Source of the DNA: Microbacterium terrae
GTDB lineage: Bacteria > Actinomycetota > Actinomycetes > Actinomycetales > Microbacteriaceae
Length of the DNA stretch: 64,000 nucleotides
Reading direction: 5' to 3'
Assembly: GCF_017831975.1 (NCBI RefSeq)
Contig: NZ_JAFDSS010000001.1
Span: 2,480,001 to 2,544,000, forward strand
The notes beneath the pieces are model-generated. The model saw only the letters and a program-made list of their open reading frames with translations, was not told where the DNA came from and ran no database searches. Shown one piece after another: positions 46,021 through 61,655 of the stretch; the stretch's first letter is position 1; each line of letters starts with the position of its first letter. Made by a program: the position numbers and the translations under genes.

Positions 46021-47106
46021 TCACTGCCGGACGAGCTGGGGACCGGCCTCGAGGGTGCGCTCGTACTCGCGCTGCGCCTCGACGTTCAGCTCGGTGACGC
46101 GCTTGCCGCGAGCGGCGACCCACGCGCCGAACCAGATCGTGAGCTCGCGCCCGATGAGGAAGGCCGCGATCGCGAGCGGTGCGAGGAGTGCGCCCTCGAC
46201 CACCTCGCCACCCTCACTCGGGGTGAGCATCCAGAACGGAGCCTGGAAGAGCTGACCCAGGATGTAGCCGCCGTAGGAGGCGACACCGACGAGCAGGCCG
46301 AAGACGACCCACGCGCCCCACCGGCCGCGGTTGATGATCGCCCCGAGCAGCCAGAAGGCCAGGAAGAACAGCGCGACGGGGGTCCAGAAGCCCCACTGGC
46401 TGAGGGTGAGCGTCGCCGCTTCGGCGACGTCGCCCGCCGCGGAGTCGGCGACATCGCCGGTGACCGCCCAGAGCCCGATCCACGCGCCGAAGAAGAGCAC
46501 GGCGAAGGCGACTGCCGCCAGCAGACCGATCGCGCCGGCCGCGCCACGGTTGCCGCGGGGACGCGGCGCCTCAGGAGCCTGCACGAAGATGGGCTGCGGA
46601 GCGGCGGCGGCGCTCGCGGCGGCCGCACCGGCGTAGGCACCCGCGGGCGCCTCGTACGCCGTGGTCTGTGCGTCGTACGCGGTGGTCGGCGCGTCGTCGG
46701 CGACCGGCTCGCTCGGCGTCACGAGCGGCTCGGCGGGCGTCTCGTAGACCGTGGTGGGCGCGGCTGCGGCGGGCGCCGGCTCCACGCGCTCGTAGTCGAG
46801 GGCCGCGGCCTCCGGGCTGTTCCACGGATCTGGGTCCGCGACGGGCTCGCCGGCGACAGGCGCGCCGGTGGCGACGGGCTCGCTCACGGCCGGCTCGCTC
46901 GGGGCGACCGGCTCCGACACGGCGGGCTCGGCGTCGACGGGTGCCGACTCGGTCGCCGCGGCATCCGCCCCGGCATCCGTCGCGGCCGGAGTGTCGCCAC
47001 GGGCGGCCTCGGCATCGGCGAGCCCTTCGTTGGCGCGGCCGACCACATCGTCCACGGTGGCGGGCTCTTCGATCGGCTCGCCGTACGACGACTTGGGGTC
47101 ACTCAT
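46021..47106 (-). CDS. Hypothetical membrane protein with long acidic N-terminal region
   Basis: 361 residues from the ATG at 47106, which has GAGGAG at 7-nt spacing; the longer open frame upstream is not used. The first 180 residues are Glu/Pro/Ala-rich with repeated SEPV and TTAYDA/TTAYEA elements, and probably disordered. Four membrane segments follow (about 190-210, 238-260, 266-285 and 306-325) and a basic C-terminal helix. No domain name can be given with confidence. Its operon partner is the membrane protein at 45537. Confidence 0.78.
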   Translation of the reverse strand: MSDPKSSYGEPIEEPATVDDVVGRANEGLADAEAARGDTPAATDAGADAAATESAPVDAEPAVSEPVAPSEPAVSEPVATGAPVAGEPVADPDPWNSPEAAALDYERVEPAPAAAAPTTVYETPAEPLVTPSEPVADDAPTTAYDAQTTAYEAPAGAYAGAAAASAAAAPQPIFVQAPEAPRPRGNRGAAGAIGLLAAVAFAVLFFGAWIGLWAVTGDVADSAAGDVAEAATLTLSQWGFWTPVALFFLAFWLLGAIINRGRWGAWVVFGLLVGVASYGGYILGQLFQAPFWMLTPSEGGEVVEGALLAPLAIAAFLIGRELTIWFGAWVAARGKRVTELNVEAQREYERTLEAGPQLVRQ

Positions 47107-47238
47107 CGGGGCACTCCTCACGCGGGGCCCGTCCCCGCCGCTAGCGAGATTAGCCCCATGAAGCCCGCACACGGCGGAGGCGTGCCGCGTGATCGCGCGA
47201 CCGCGCCGCGCCGCCGCGGCGAGGACAGGAGGTGCGCC

Positions 47239-47244
47239 TAGGGT
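47239..47244 (+). promoter_or_regulatory. -10 box for leaderless lipoprotein gene
   Basis: TAGGGT, then GGGCGC and the ATG at 47251. There is no Shine-Dalgarno at the right spacing. Confidence 0.45.
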
Positions 47245-47250
47245 GGGCGC

Positions 47251-47847
47251 ATGGCATCCCGAACCGTCCGCGCGGCCGCGGCGGCGGCATCCGTCGTCCT
47301 CGCCTTCGCCGCCCTCGTCGCCTGCGCGCCCGAGCCGACCACCGGTGCAGACGCGTCGGGCGGCGCGACGCCGACCCGCAGCGTCGACCCGACGCCCATC
47401 GCGACGGTCACCGGGATCCCCACCACGCTCGCCGGCATCCCCGACGACTGCGAGGAGATGCTCGACGACGACGTGCGCTCCCAGCTGGCCGATGTGCCCC
47501 TCAACGACCCCGCCACGGGTGAGGACACCGGGGTGCAGGGAGACGGGTCGCTCGTGTGCCTGTGGCGGGATCCGGCAGCCGACACCACGTACCTGAAGAC
47601 GACGATCGCGTACATGTCGCGCGGCCCCGCGCTCGACATGCTCAACGAGCTCGCCGACGACGAGGACTTCACCTGCTACACGCCCGACGAGGGCACGCGG
47701 TGCGAGAAGACGTGGGAGAACGAGGAGTTTCCGGTCGAGGACGGCCGCACGCTCTACTGGCGCGACGGCGTGCTGATCGACACGCAGTACTCGAACCTGG
47801 CGCCGACGGGCTACACCGCCGCGATCGTGGAGTCGATCTTCGGCTGA
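47251..47847 (+). CDS. Putative lipoprotein (DUF3558-like)
   Basis: 198 residues with a lipoprotein signal peptide; the lipobox LVAC puts the acylated cysteine near residue 25. The mature part has four cysteines in PDDCEEML, SLVCLWRD, DFTCYTPD and GTRCEKTW. The size and Cys layout resemble actinobacterial DUF3558-type secreted lipoproteins, but this is a loose match. The neighbouring convergent gene (47866) encodes a protein with the same four-Cys layout, so the pair look like ancient paralogues. The genes end 18 nt apart. Function is unknown. Confidence 0.8.
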   Translation: MASRTVRAAAAAASVVLAFAALVACAPEPTTGADASGGATPTRSVDPTPIATVTGIPTTLAGIPDDCEEMLDDDVRSQLADVPLNDPATGEDTGVQGDGSLVCLWRDPAADTTYLKTTIAYMSRGPALDMLNELADDEDFTCYTPDEGTRCEKTWENEEFPVEDGRTLYWRDGVLIDTQYSNLAPTGYTAAIVESIFG

Positions 47848-47865
47848 CCCCGCGCCCGCCGGGCG

Positions 47866-48495
47866 TCAGCCCCAGACGTAGGTGCGGAGGCGCTCGGTGT
47901 AGTCCTCCGGATGCCACGTCGACTCCGTCGTCGCGAGCCAGAGGTGCCCGCGCACGACGTGCTCCTCGAGCACCCCGGCCTCGGTGCGGACGCACGTGAG
48001 GGTGTCGTCGACGCTCGAGCAGTCGAAGCCCTGCCCGCGCAGGGCCGGATCGGCCAGTGCCGCGGCATCCGTCTCGACGAACGCGAGCGTGGTCGCGACG
48101 GTTCCGGAGTCGCCCGTCCACCGGCACGAGACCCGCACCTCCGGCGTCAGCGCGTCGACGAGACCCGTGGCTGCGGTGGCCGGAGCGGACAGATCCTGCT
48201 TCAGCTGCGCGTCGCGGGCGAGCAGCATCCGCGACCAGAGATCCGACGGGTAGAGCTCCCGGCAGTCCAGTCGCCCGTCCGTCGCGAGCTGCGCAGGGGT
48301 GGGTTCGGCCTCGCGTGCTTCGGCAGCCGTCCCCCGGCGCAGCGTGTCACCGGTCCACTCCACGACGGCGGGGATGCCCGGCAGCGCCAGCCAGACGAGC
48401 GCGCCGACCACCGCGGCGCACAGGAGCCCGACGGGCACGGCGATCCAGCGGTTCCGTCCGCCGATCCGCGCCACCCTGCCACCCCCTCGCTCCAC
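47866..48495 (-). CDS. Hypothetical membrane-anchored protein, paralogue of the adjacent lipoprotein
   Basis: 209 residues from a GTG at 48495 (an in-frame GTG at 48474 is a fair alternative). One N-terminal anchor (about 19-41, AVPVGLLCAAVVGALVWLAL), then an extracytoplasmic domain with cysteines in LDCRELYP, VSCRWTGD, FDCSS and LTCVRTEAG. Their order and spacing match those in the lipoprotein at 47251, suggesting a shared fold with two disulfides. It lies directly downstream of the rpoC terminator region in map order but is read leftwards, away from it. Role unknown. Confidence 0.76.
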   Translation of the reverse strand: MERGGGRVARIGGRNRWIAVPVGLLCAAVVGALVWLALPGIPAVVEWTGDTLRRGTAAEAREAEPTPAQLATDGRLDCRELYPSDLWSRMLLARDAQLKQDLSAPATAATGLVDALTPEVRVSCRWTGDSGTVATTLAFVETDAAALADPALRGQGFDCSSVDDTLTCVRTEAGVLEEHVVRGHLWLATTESTWHPEDYTERLRTYVWG

Positions 48496-48555
48496 GGTAC
48501 GTCGGGCTCCACGGCGGGGCGTCGCGGCGCGCAGAGGTCGGCCGCACCGGAAACG

Positions 48556-48589
48556 CCGAAGGGCCCCGGGAGAACCCGGGACCCTTCGG
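48556..48589 (-). terminator. Terminator of rpoBC
   Basis: A 15-bp stem (48556-48570 with 48575-48589) and 4-nt loop, starting 17 nt after the rpoC stop. The single mismatch at DNA level becomes a G-U pair only in the minus-strand RNA, which supports action on rpoBC. A short U-run follows. Confidence 0.8.
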
Positions 48590-48606
48590 ACGAGAGCGCT
48601 TCAGAC

Positions 48607-52479
<3,873 letters not shown>

Positions 52480-52526
52480 TAGTTCTCAGTTCTCCTGTGT
52501 CGGAATTCTGTTCGTTGCCTGGCGAC

Positions 52527-56021
<3,495 letters not shown>

Positions 56022-56182
56022 GGGGATTACCTCCGTGGGCCCGTAGGCCCCATATCCTTGTCGTCAGGTTGGGTGCTCGATCGTCCCCGAAGCCCGCGCG
56101 TCACGCCTCGCATCGAGCGAGGGCGCACGGGCACAGCCGACCACCATATGAGGGCAGGGGGAATCCAAGAGCGCAACTACCC
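56022..56182 (-). promoter_or_regulatory. 5' leader of rpoBC
   Basis: About 155 nt between the predicted start (near 56176) and the TTG. It holds the GGAGGT ribosome-binding site at its end. No gene and no recognisable regulatory RNA was seen. Confidence 0.4.
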
Positions 56183-56211
56183 ACTATACGCATCAAGACG
56201 CGCCATGTAAA
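56183..56211 (-). promoter_or_regulatory. Promoter of rpoBC
   Basis: Minus strand: -35 TTTACA (56211-56206), 17-nt spacer, -10 TATAGT (56188-56183). Each box matches consensus at five of six positions. Confidence 0.75.
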
Positions 56212-56220
56212 GCGGGATCC

Positions 56221-56249
56221 TTGACGACCTTCGGATGCTGCGGTATACG
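56221..56249 (+). promoter_or_regulatory. Possible promoter of the STAND gene
   Basis: Plus strand: -35 TTGACG (56221-56226), 17-nt spacer, TATACG (56244-56249), the last base off consensus. It stands back-to-back with the rpoBC promoter, only 9 nt between the two -35 boxes. It would give a 125-130 nt leader, in which nothing else was recognised. Confidence 0.4.
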
Positions 56250-56385
56250 CGCCGTCGGGGGCCTTGCAGAACCGGTCACGACGGCTCGATCGACGGCTCG
56301 ATCGTCGGCTCCCCCGGCATCCTGTCGATACAGCGATGCATCCGGGTGATGGCGGGACCGGTGCATGCGGGTGCATGATGTGCAC

Positions 56386-59016
56386 ATGACTGGGGTGGGA
56401 CGCCCCGTGATCCGCACTCCCGACCAGCGGATCCGGGTGTTCGTGAGCTCGACCCTGCGCGAGCTCGCAGCCGAGCGCGCCGCGGTGCGCGAGGCGGTCG
56501 AGGCGATGCTGCTCGCGCCCGTGATGTTCGAACTCGGGGCCCGGCCGCATCCGCCGCGCGAGCTCTATCGCTCCTATCTCGCGCAGAGCGACGTGTTCGT
56601 GGGGATCTACGGGGCGAGCTACGGCTGGATCGCCCCCGACGAGGGGGTGTCTGGACTCGAGGACGAGTACAACCTCGCCCCGCCGGGGATGCCCAAGCTG
56701 ATCTACGTCAAAGACGTCGACACCCGCGATGAGCGCCTTCGCGAGCTGATCGCGCGCATCCAGTCCGACGACACGGCCGCCTACCTCCACTTCGCCGACG
56801 CGGCGGAACTCGGCGAGCGCGTGGCCGCAGACCTCGCGATGCTGCTCGCCGAGCGGTTCGACGAGTCGCGGACCGCCGACGCCGGCGCCCCTGAGCTCGA
56901 CGAGCCGACCGTGCCGCGCATCCCCGTCCCGTACACGACCACGATCGGCCGCGAGCGCGACATCGAGAACGTGCGGGCGCTGCTCGCCCGTGGAACCGAC
57001 CGGGTGGTGAGCCTCATCGGCCCCGGCGGCATCGGCAAGTCGCGCCTCGCGATCGAGGTGGCGCGGGCGACCGAGGACCTCTTCCCCGACGGCACCTACT
57101 TCGCACTGCTCGAGGGCGTGCTCGAGCCGGGCCTGCTCCTTCCGACGCTCGCCTACTACCTCGGCATCCGCGACAACGGCGAAGCCGCGCTCGACGAGCG
57201 CATCGCCCACGCCCTCACCGACCGCAAGGTGCTCATCGTGCTCGACAACTTCGAGCAGATCATCGACGCGGCACCCGTGCTGGTGCGGCTGTATGCCGCG
57301 GCGCCGAGCGCGACGTTCCTCGTCACCAGCCGGAGCGTGCTGCGCATCCGCGGCGAGCGCGTCTACGAGGTCCCCTCGCTCTCGACCCCTCCCGGCGACC
57401 AGCCCGCGAAGCTCGACCGCACCACGCGGTCGGCGGCGGTCGCCCTGTTCGTCGACCGCGCGCAGGCCGTCAAACCCGGTTTCGACGTCACCGCAGAGAA
57501 CGCCGCAGACGTCGCCGACATCTGCCGGACGCTCGAGGGGCTGCCGCTCGCGATCGAGCTCGCCGCGGCGAAGGTGCGCCTGCTTCCGCCCGCCGGCATC
57601 GCCGAGCGCCTGGGGCGGACGCTTCCCCTCCTCACGGCGACGGTGCGCGACATGCCCGAGCGCCACAGCACGATGCGCGCGACGATCGACTGGAGTGTGA
57701 GCCTGCTCCCCGACGAGCAGCGGGGCATGCTCTCCGACCTCGGGGTGTTCGCGACCCGCTTCACGTTCGCCGCGGTCGAGGCGCTCGGCGCCGAGCGCGG
57801 GTGGGGCGATCAGGCGATCGACGGCCTGGCGGCGCTGGTCGACAGCTCGCTCGTGAAGCAGATCGACATCGACGGGCGCGCGGTGTTCTCGCTTCTGGCG
57901 ATGGTGCGCGAGTACGCGATCGATCGGCTCAAGGCCGAGGGCGATGCGGATGTCGTGCGCGCGGCGCACGCCGACTACTACGCGGCACTCGTGGCCAGGC
58001 TCGCTCCGGGCCTCGGCGGCAGCAGCCAGGTCGAGGCGGTCGTGCAGCTCGGACTCGACCTCCCCAACCTCCGCGCCGCGGTGCGCCACCTGATCTACAC
58101 CGACAGGCTCGACGATGCCGGCGACTTCGCCTGGAGCCTGCTCATCTACTGGTGGATCTCGGGGTTCTTCGCCGAGGTGCGGGTGTGGATGCTGGAGCTG
58201 CTCGAGAAGCAGCACGAGCATCCGATCACTCAGCGCACACGCGCCATCGCCTGGTTCTTCGCGCTGTGGGGCGAGATGTGGCAGCGCCCCAGCGAGCAGG
58301 TCGTCGCAGGACTCGGCGAGTGCGTGCGCCTGTTCACCGAGGCGGGCGACGAGGATGCCGCCGCCATGGCGCTCGCCGCACGCGCGACGGCGCGCGTGCA
58401 GCTCTCCGACATCGACGTCGACAAGGCCGGTGCGGAGCTGCGCGACGCGGTCGCCCGGCTCCGCGCCGGCGGCAACGCCTGGGCGGAGGCGATCACCGAG
58501 GTCTCGCTCGGCAGGCTCGCGTGGCTCCGCGGCAGCACCGATGAGGCGCTCGCGCACTTCGCCCGGGCGAGCGCCGTCGCCGACGAGCACGGCGACCTGT
58601 TCACCGCGTCGGTGGCGGGCAACCTGCGCTCGCGCCTCAACTTCACGCTCGGGCACATCGACGATGCCGAGGAGGAGTTCGTCCGCACCCTCATCCTGTC
58701 GGTGCGACTGCGCTACGACGAGGGCGTCGCGTACGGACTCGAAGGGGTCTGCGCGGTCGCTGCCGCACGCGGCGAGGCGTTCCGCGCCGCCGCCCTCGCC
58801 GTCGCAGCCGGCATCATCCGGCAGCGGATCGGCATCTTCGACGTGGAGGCTTTCACCGTGCACACGCCCTACCTCGAGATCCTGCGCGGCCGCGACCCCG
58901 AGTCCGTCGCCGCGGGCGAGTCGGAGGGCGCCGACCTCTCGATGCGCGAAGCCGTGCAGCTGGCGCTCCCGCCCGAGGCGTACGCCGACCTGCACGGCGC
59001 GCTCCACCGCTGGTGA
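56386..59016 (+). CDS. DUF4062 - STAND NTPase - TPR protein
   Basis: 876 residues. DUF4062 domain (about 14-105): RIRVFVSSTLRELAAERAAV, YLAQSDVFVGIYGASYGWIA, LEDEYNLAPPGMPKLIYVKD. Then an AfsR/AP-ATPase-like STAND NTPase (about 190-520): P-loop GPGGIGKS at 212-219, Walker B KVLIVLDNFEQ near 280-290, LVTSRSVLRIRGERVYEVPSL, GLPLAIELAAAKVRLLP and a winged-helix-like DWSVSLLPDEQRGMLSDLGV. The rest is TPR-like helices with no C-terminal DNA-binding domain. STAND proteins oligomerise when the repeat part senses a ligand; DUF4062 is often the effector end. A defence or regulatory role is inference. ATG 56386 is preferred because homology starts soon after; ATG 56365 is possible. Confidence 0.85.
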   Translation: MTGVGRPVIRTPDQRIRVFVSSTLRELAAERAAVREAVEAMLLAPVMFELGARPHPPRELYRSYLAQSDVFVGIYGASYGWIAPDEGVSGLEDEYNLAPPGMPKLIYVKDVDTRDERLRELIARIQSDDTAAYLHFADAAELGERVAADLAMLLAERFDESRTADAGAPELDEPTVPRIPVPYTTTIGRERDIENVRALLARGTDRVVSLIGPGGIGKSRLAIEVARATEDLFPDGTYFALLEGVLEPGLLLPTLAYYLGIRDNGEAALDERIAHALTDRKVLIVLDNFEQIIDAAPVLVRLYAAAPSATFLVTSRSVLRIRGERVYEVPSLSTPPGDQPAKLDRTTRSAAVALFVDRAQAVKPGFDVTAENAADVADICRTLEGLPLAIELAAAKVRLLPPAGIAERLGRTLPLLTATVRDMPERHSTMRATIDWSVSLLPDEQRGMLSDLGVFATRFTFAAVEALGAERGWGDQAIDGLAALVDSSLVKQIDIDGRAVFSLLAMVREYAIDRLKAEGDADVVRAAHADYYAALVARLAPGLGGSSQVEAVVQLGLDLPNLRAAVRHLIYTDRLDDAGDFAWSLLIYWWISGFFAEVRVWMLELLEKQHEHPITQRTRAIAWFFALWGEMWQRPSEQVVAGLGECVRLFTEAGDEDAAAMALAARATARVQLSDIDVDKAGAELRDAVARLRAGGNAWAEAITEVSLGRLAWLRGSTDEALAHFARASAVADEHGDLFTASVAGNLRSRLNFTLGHIDDAEEEFVRTLILSVRLRYDEGVAYGLEGVCAVAAARGEAFRAAALAVAAGIIRQRIGIFDVEAFTVHTPYLEILRGRDPESVAAGESEGADLSMREAVQLALPPEAYADLHGALHRW

Positions 59017-59031
59017 CGGCGGCGGCGCGGC

Positions 59032-60624
59032 TCACCGGGTCGGTCGCGCGTGGCGGAACCGGATGCGGGTGCCCGGCCGGGCCTGCGCGAGCAGATCGAG
59101 CGAGGCATCCGTCGCCACCGCGATGACGGGGTACCCGCCGGTGACCGGTCCGTCGGCGAGGAGGATCGTCGGTCGCCCGCTCGGCGGCACCTGGAGCGCG
59201 CCCGGCACCATCCCCTCGCTCGGCAGCTCGCCGTCGCGCGAGCGCTCCAGCACGGGGCCGTCGAGGCGCATGCCGACGCGGTCGGCGTCGTTCGTCACGG
59301 TCCAGACCGCGTCGTAGAGCTGTGCGCGGGCGGCCGCGGTGAACCAGTCGGCGCGTGCGCCGGGGCCGAGCTCGACGAGCAGCTCGGCGTCGTCGGGCGC
59401 ACTCCAGGGCGCGATCGTGGTCGCGGGGACGGGGACGGATGCCGCGTCGCCGACGGCCACCACGGCTCCCGCGCGCAGCGGCGCGGGGCCGAGGCCCGCG
59501 AGCAGATCGGTGGAGCGCGAGCCGAGTGCGAGGCGAGCCTCGACTCCCCCGCGCACCGCCAGGTAGGCGCGCGCTCCGTGGGAGAGCCAGTCGAGGTGCA
59601 GCTCCGCTCCGGCGGGCCAGGCTTGCGCCGCGTACGGGTCGACCTCGCGCCCGTCGACCCGAACCGGCCCCCAGCCGCCGGTGACCGCGAACCAGAGGTC
59701 GGTGTCGGCGACGGCGCGCAGCCCGCCCATCGTGACCTCGATGCCGGCCGCGTCCTCACGGTTGCCGACGAGCCGGTTCGCGGTGCGCAGCGCCCCGCGG
59801 TCGAGCGCCCCCGATGCCGAGACCCCGAGCGAGGCCGCCCCCGGTCTGCCGAGGTCCTGGATCGTGGCGAGGAGCCCCGGCTCGAGGATGCGCAGCGCCG
59901 GTCCGGCGGTGGGCGCACCCGCGCTGGAGACCGGCGCACCCGCGCCGGCGGCTGCCGCACCCGCGCTGGATACCGCCGCGCCCGCGCCGGCGGCCCGAGC
60001 AGCCGGGGCGACGCGGAAGCGCACGCGGGTGCCGGGCATCAGGAGCGCGGGCGAATCCGAGTCGGGGTCGAACAGCGGCGCATCCGTCGCCCCGATCAGC
60101 CGCCAGCCACCCGGGGTCTCACGCGGGTAGGCGCCGCTGAATCCCGCGGCGAGGGCGACGGATCCGGCCGGAACCCGGGTGCGCGGCACGTCGAGCCGAG
60201 GCACGTCGAACGGCCAGTCGTCGCTCACCAGGTATCCGAAGCCCGGCGCGAAGCCGGTGAAGGCGACCGTCCAGCACGCCGCGCTGTGTCGGGCGACGAG
60301 ACCATCGGTCGTGAGTCCGAGGAGCTCGGCTGTGTCGGCGAGGTCGGCGCCGTCGTAGACGACATCGAGTTCGACGGGGCTGCCGGCCGCGACCGCGCCC
60401 GCCTCGGGGATCTCGACGCCGGCGATCCACGCGCGGGCCGCGGTCGGCTGCAGCACGCGGGAGTCGATTCGCACGAGTACGGTGCGCGCCGCCGGCACCA
60501 GGTCGACGACGCCCTCGATCCGCGCCGCATCCAGCGCCGCATGGGTGCGCAGCACCTCGGCGAGTCCGTCGACCTCGACGAGGAGGGCTCGCTCGCCGAC
60601 CGGGAGGATGCGTCCCCTCACCAT
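59032..60624 (-). CDS. pxpBC: 5-oxoprolinase subunits B and C, fused
   Basis: 530 residues. PxpB/KipI part (1 to about 205): ILPVGERALLVEVDG, VELDVVYDGADLADTA, AFTGFAPGFGYLV and PRTRVPAGSVALAAGFSGAY. An Ala/Gly/Ser linker of about 40 residues follows, then PxpC/KipA (about 245-530): ALRILEPGLLATIQDLGRPG, SASGALDRGALRTANRLVGN, NDADRVGMRLDG, LPSEGMVPGALQVPPSGRP. With PxpA it hydrolyses 5-oxoproline to glutamate using ATP. ATG 60624 has GGGGAG at 8-nt spacing; the longer frame to 60891 overlaps pxpA antisense-like sequence. A 157-nt gap without recognisable features separates it from pxpA. The fusion itself is known in other bacteria. Confidence 0.92.
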   Translation of the reverse strand: MVRGRILPVGERALLVEVDGLAEVLRTHAALDAARIEGVVDLVPAARTVLVRIDSRVLQPTAARAWIAGVEIPEAGAVAAGSPVELDVVYDGADLADTAELLGLTTDGLVARHSAACWTVAFTGFAPGFGYLVSDDWPFDVPRLDVPRTRVPAGSVALAAGFSGAYPRETPGGWRLIGATDAPLFDPDSDSPALLMPGTRVRFRVAPAARAAGAGAAVSSAGAAAAGAGAPVSSAGAPTAGPALRILEPGLLATIQDLGRPGAASLGVSASGALDRGALRTANRLVGNREDAAGIEVTMGGLRAVADTDLWFAVTGGWGPVRVDGREVDPYAAQAWPAGAELHLDWLSHGARAYLAVRGGVEARLALGSRSTDLLAGLGPAPLRAGAVVAVGDAASVPVPATTIAPWSAPDDAELLVELGPGARADWFTAAARAQLYDAVWTVTNDADRVGMRLDGPVLERSRDGELPSEGMVPGALQVPPSGRPTILLADGPVTGGYPVIAVATDASLDLLAQARPGTRIRFRHARPTR

Positions 60625-60781
60625 GCCGTGCGCTCCCCCGCGTCGGGTCCGTTCTCGTCGACACAGGCACGCTCGCCGACGCAGGCGGTGTCGCGCACTG
60701 TCTCGGCGAGACGTCCTGGCTCGGCGCCCACGGCGGTCGGACGGGTCGGGCGAGCGGGGCGGATGCCCGGCACCTCGCCCC

Positions 60782-61537
60782 TCACCACGGTGCCCGCACG
60801 TCGACGCCGGCGTCGTCGAGGGCCGTCCGCACCGCGCGGGCCATCGCCACGGCCGACGGCGAGTCGCCGTGCACGCAGAGCGACGCGGCATCCGTCGTCA
60901 GCACCGTGCCGTCGACCGCCTCGACCTCGCCCGTCTGCGCGAGCCGAAGTGCGCGCTGCGCGACGACCGCCGCGTCCGACAGCAGCGCCCCCGGCTCGGC
61001 GCGCGGCACGAGCGTGCCGTCGGCGCGGTAGCCGCGATCGAGGAACGCCTCGAGCACGAACGGCAGCCCCACCTCGGCGGCGGCGTCGACGATCGCCCCC
61101 GGCATGCCGAGGATCGGCAGCGCCCGGCCCAGCCGATCACTGAGCGCGGCGACCGCCCGAGCGACGGCGCGAGCCTGCGCCGGGTCGGCCGAGACCGCGT
61201 GATACAGCGCACCGTGGGGCTTCACGTACCGGATGCCCGCGCCCGCTGCGGCGAGCGCTGCGAGCTGCGCCGAGACCGCGGCTTCGAGGTCGGCGGCGTC
61301 GATCGACATCGCGAGGCGCCCGAAGTTCGCGCGGTCGGGGTAGGAGGGATGCGCGCCGACCGCGACGGCGAACCGACCCGCCCGCTCGACGGCCGCGCGC
61401 ATCGATGGGGCGTCACCGGCATGGCCGCCGCACGCGATGCTCGCGCTCGAGATCACCGCGAACATCGCCTCGTCGTCGGCGGTGGCGACACCGTCGACGG
61501 TCTCGCCGAGGTCGGCGTTCAGGTCGATCGCGGTCAT
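60782..61537 (-). CDS. pxpA: 5-oxoprolinase subunit A (LamB/YcsF family)
   Basis: 251 residues. IDLNADLGETVDGVATADDE, SIACGGHAGDAPSMRAAV, VGAHPSYPDRANFGR, YVKPHGALYHAVSADPA and LCVHGDSPSAVAMARAVR are the family's metal and catalytic stretches. It cleaves 5-oxoproline together with PxpB and PxpC. The ATG follows TACCGT (61549-61544) by 6 nt, with no Shine-Dalgarno, so a leaderless message is likely; pxpBC lies downstream on the same strand. Confidence 0.94.
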   Translation of the reverse strand: MTAIDLNADLGETVDGVATADDEAMFAVISSASIACGGHAGDAPSMRAAVERAGRFAVAVGAHPSYPDRANFGRLAMSIDAADLEAAVSAQLAALAAAGAGIRYVKPHGALYHAVSADPAQARAVARAVAALSDRLGRALPILGMPGAIVDAAAEVGLPFVLEAFLDRGYRADGTLVPRAEPGALLSDAAVVAQRALRLAQTGEVEAVDGTVLTTDAASLCVHGDSPSAVAMARAVRTALDDAGVDVRAPW

Positions 61538-61543
61538 GCGACC

Positions 61544-61549
61544 ACGGTA
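61544..61549 (-). promoter_or_regulatory. -10 box for leaderless pxpA
   Basis: TACCGT on the minus strand, then GGTCGC and the ATG at 61537. No clear -35 was seen. Confidence 0.45.
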
Positions 61550-61655
61550 GCCCCGCTCCCGTGCCGCGGACCCGGCGGTCGGCGGTCGTTACGGATGCGT
61601 AAAGGCTGACGCCGAACGCGTGCGCGCGGGAGCGGCGCGGGGCAGGATGGAGCGC

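Noticed and set aside
60625..60781. A missing gene or pseudogene between pxpA and pxpBC
   Set aside because: The frame stays open upstream of pxpBC, but the translation is Arg-rich and without homology; no coding or RNA signal was recognised.
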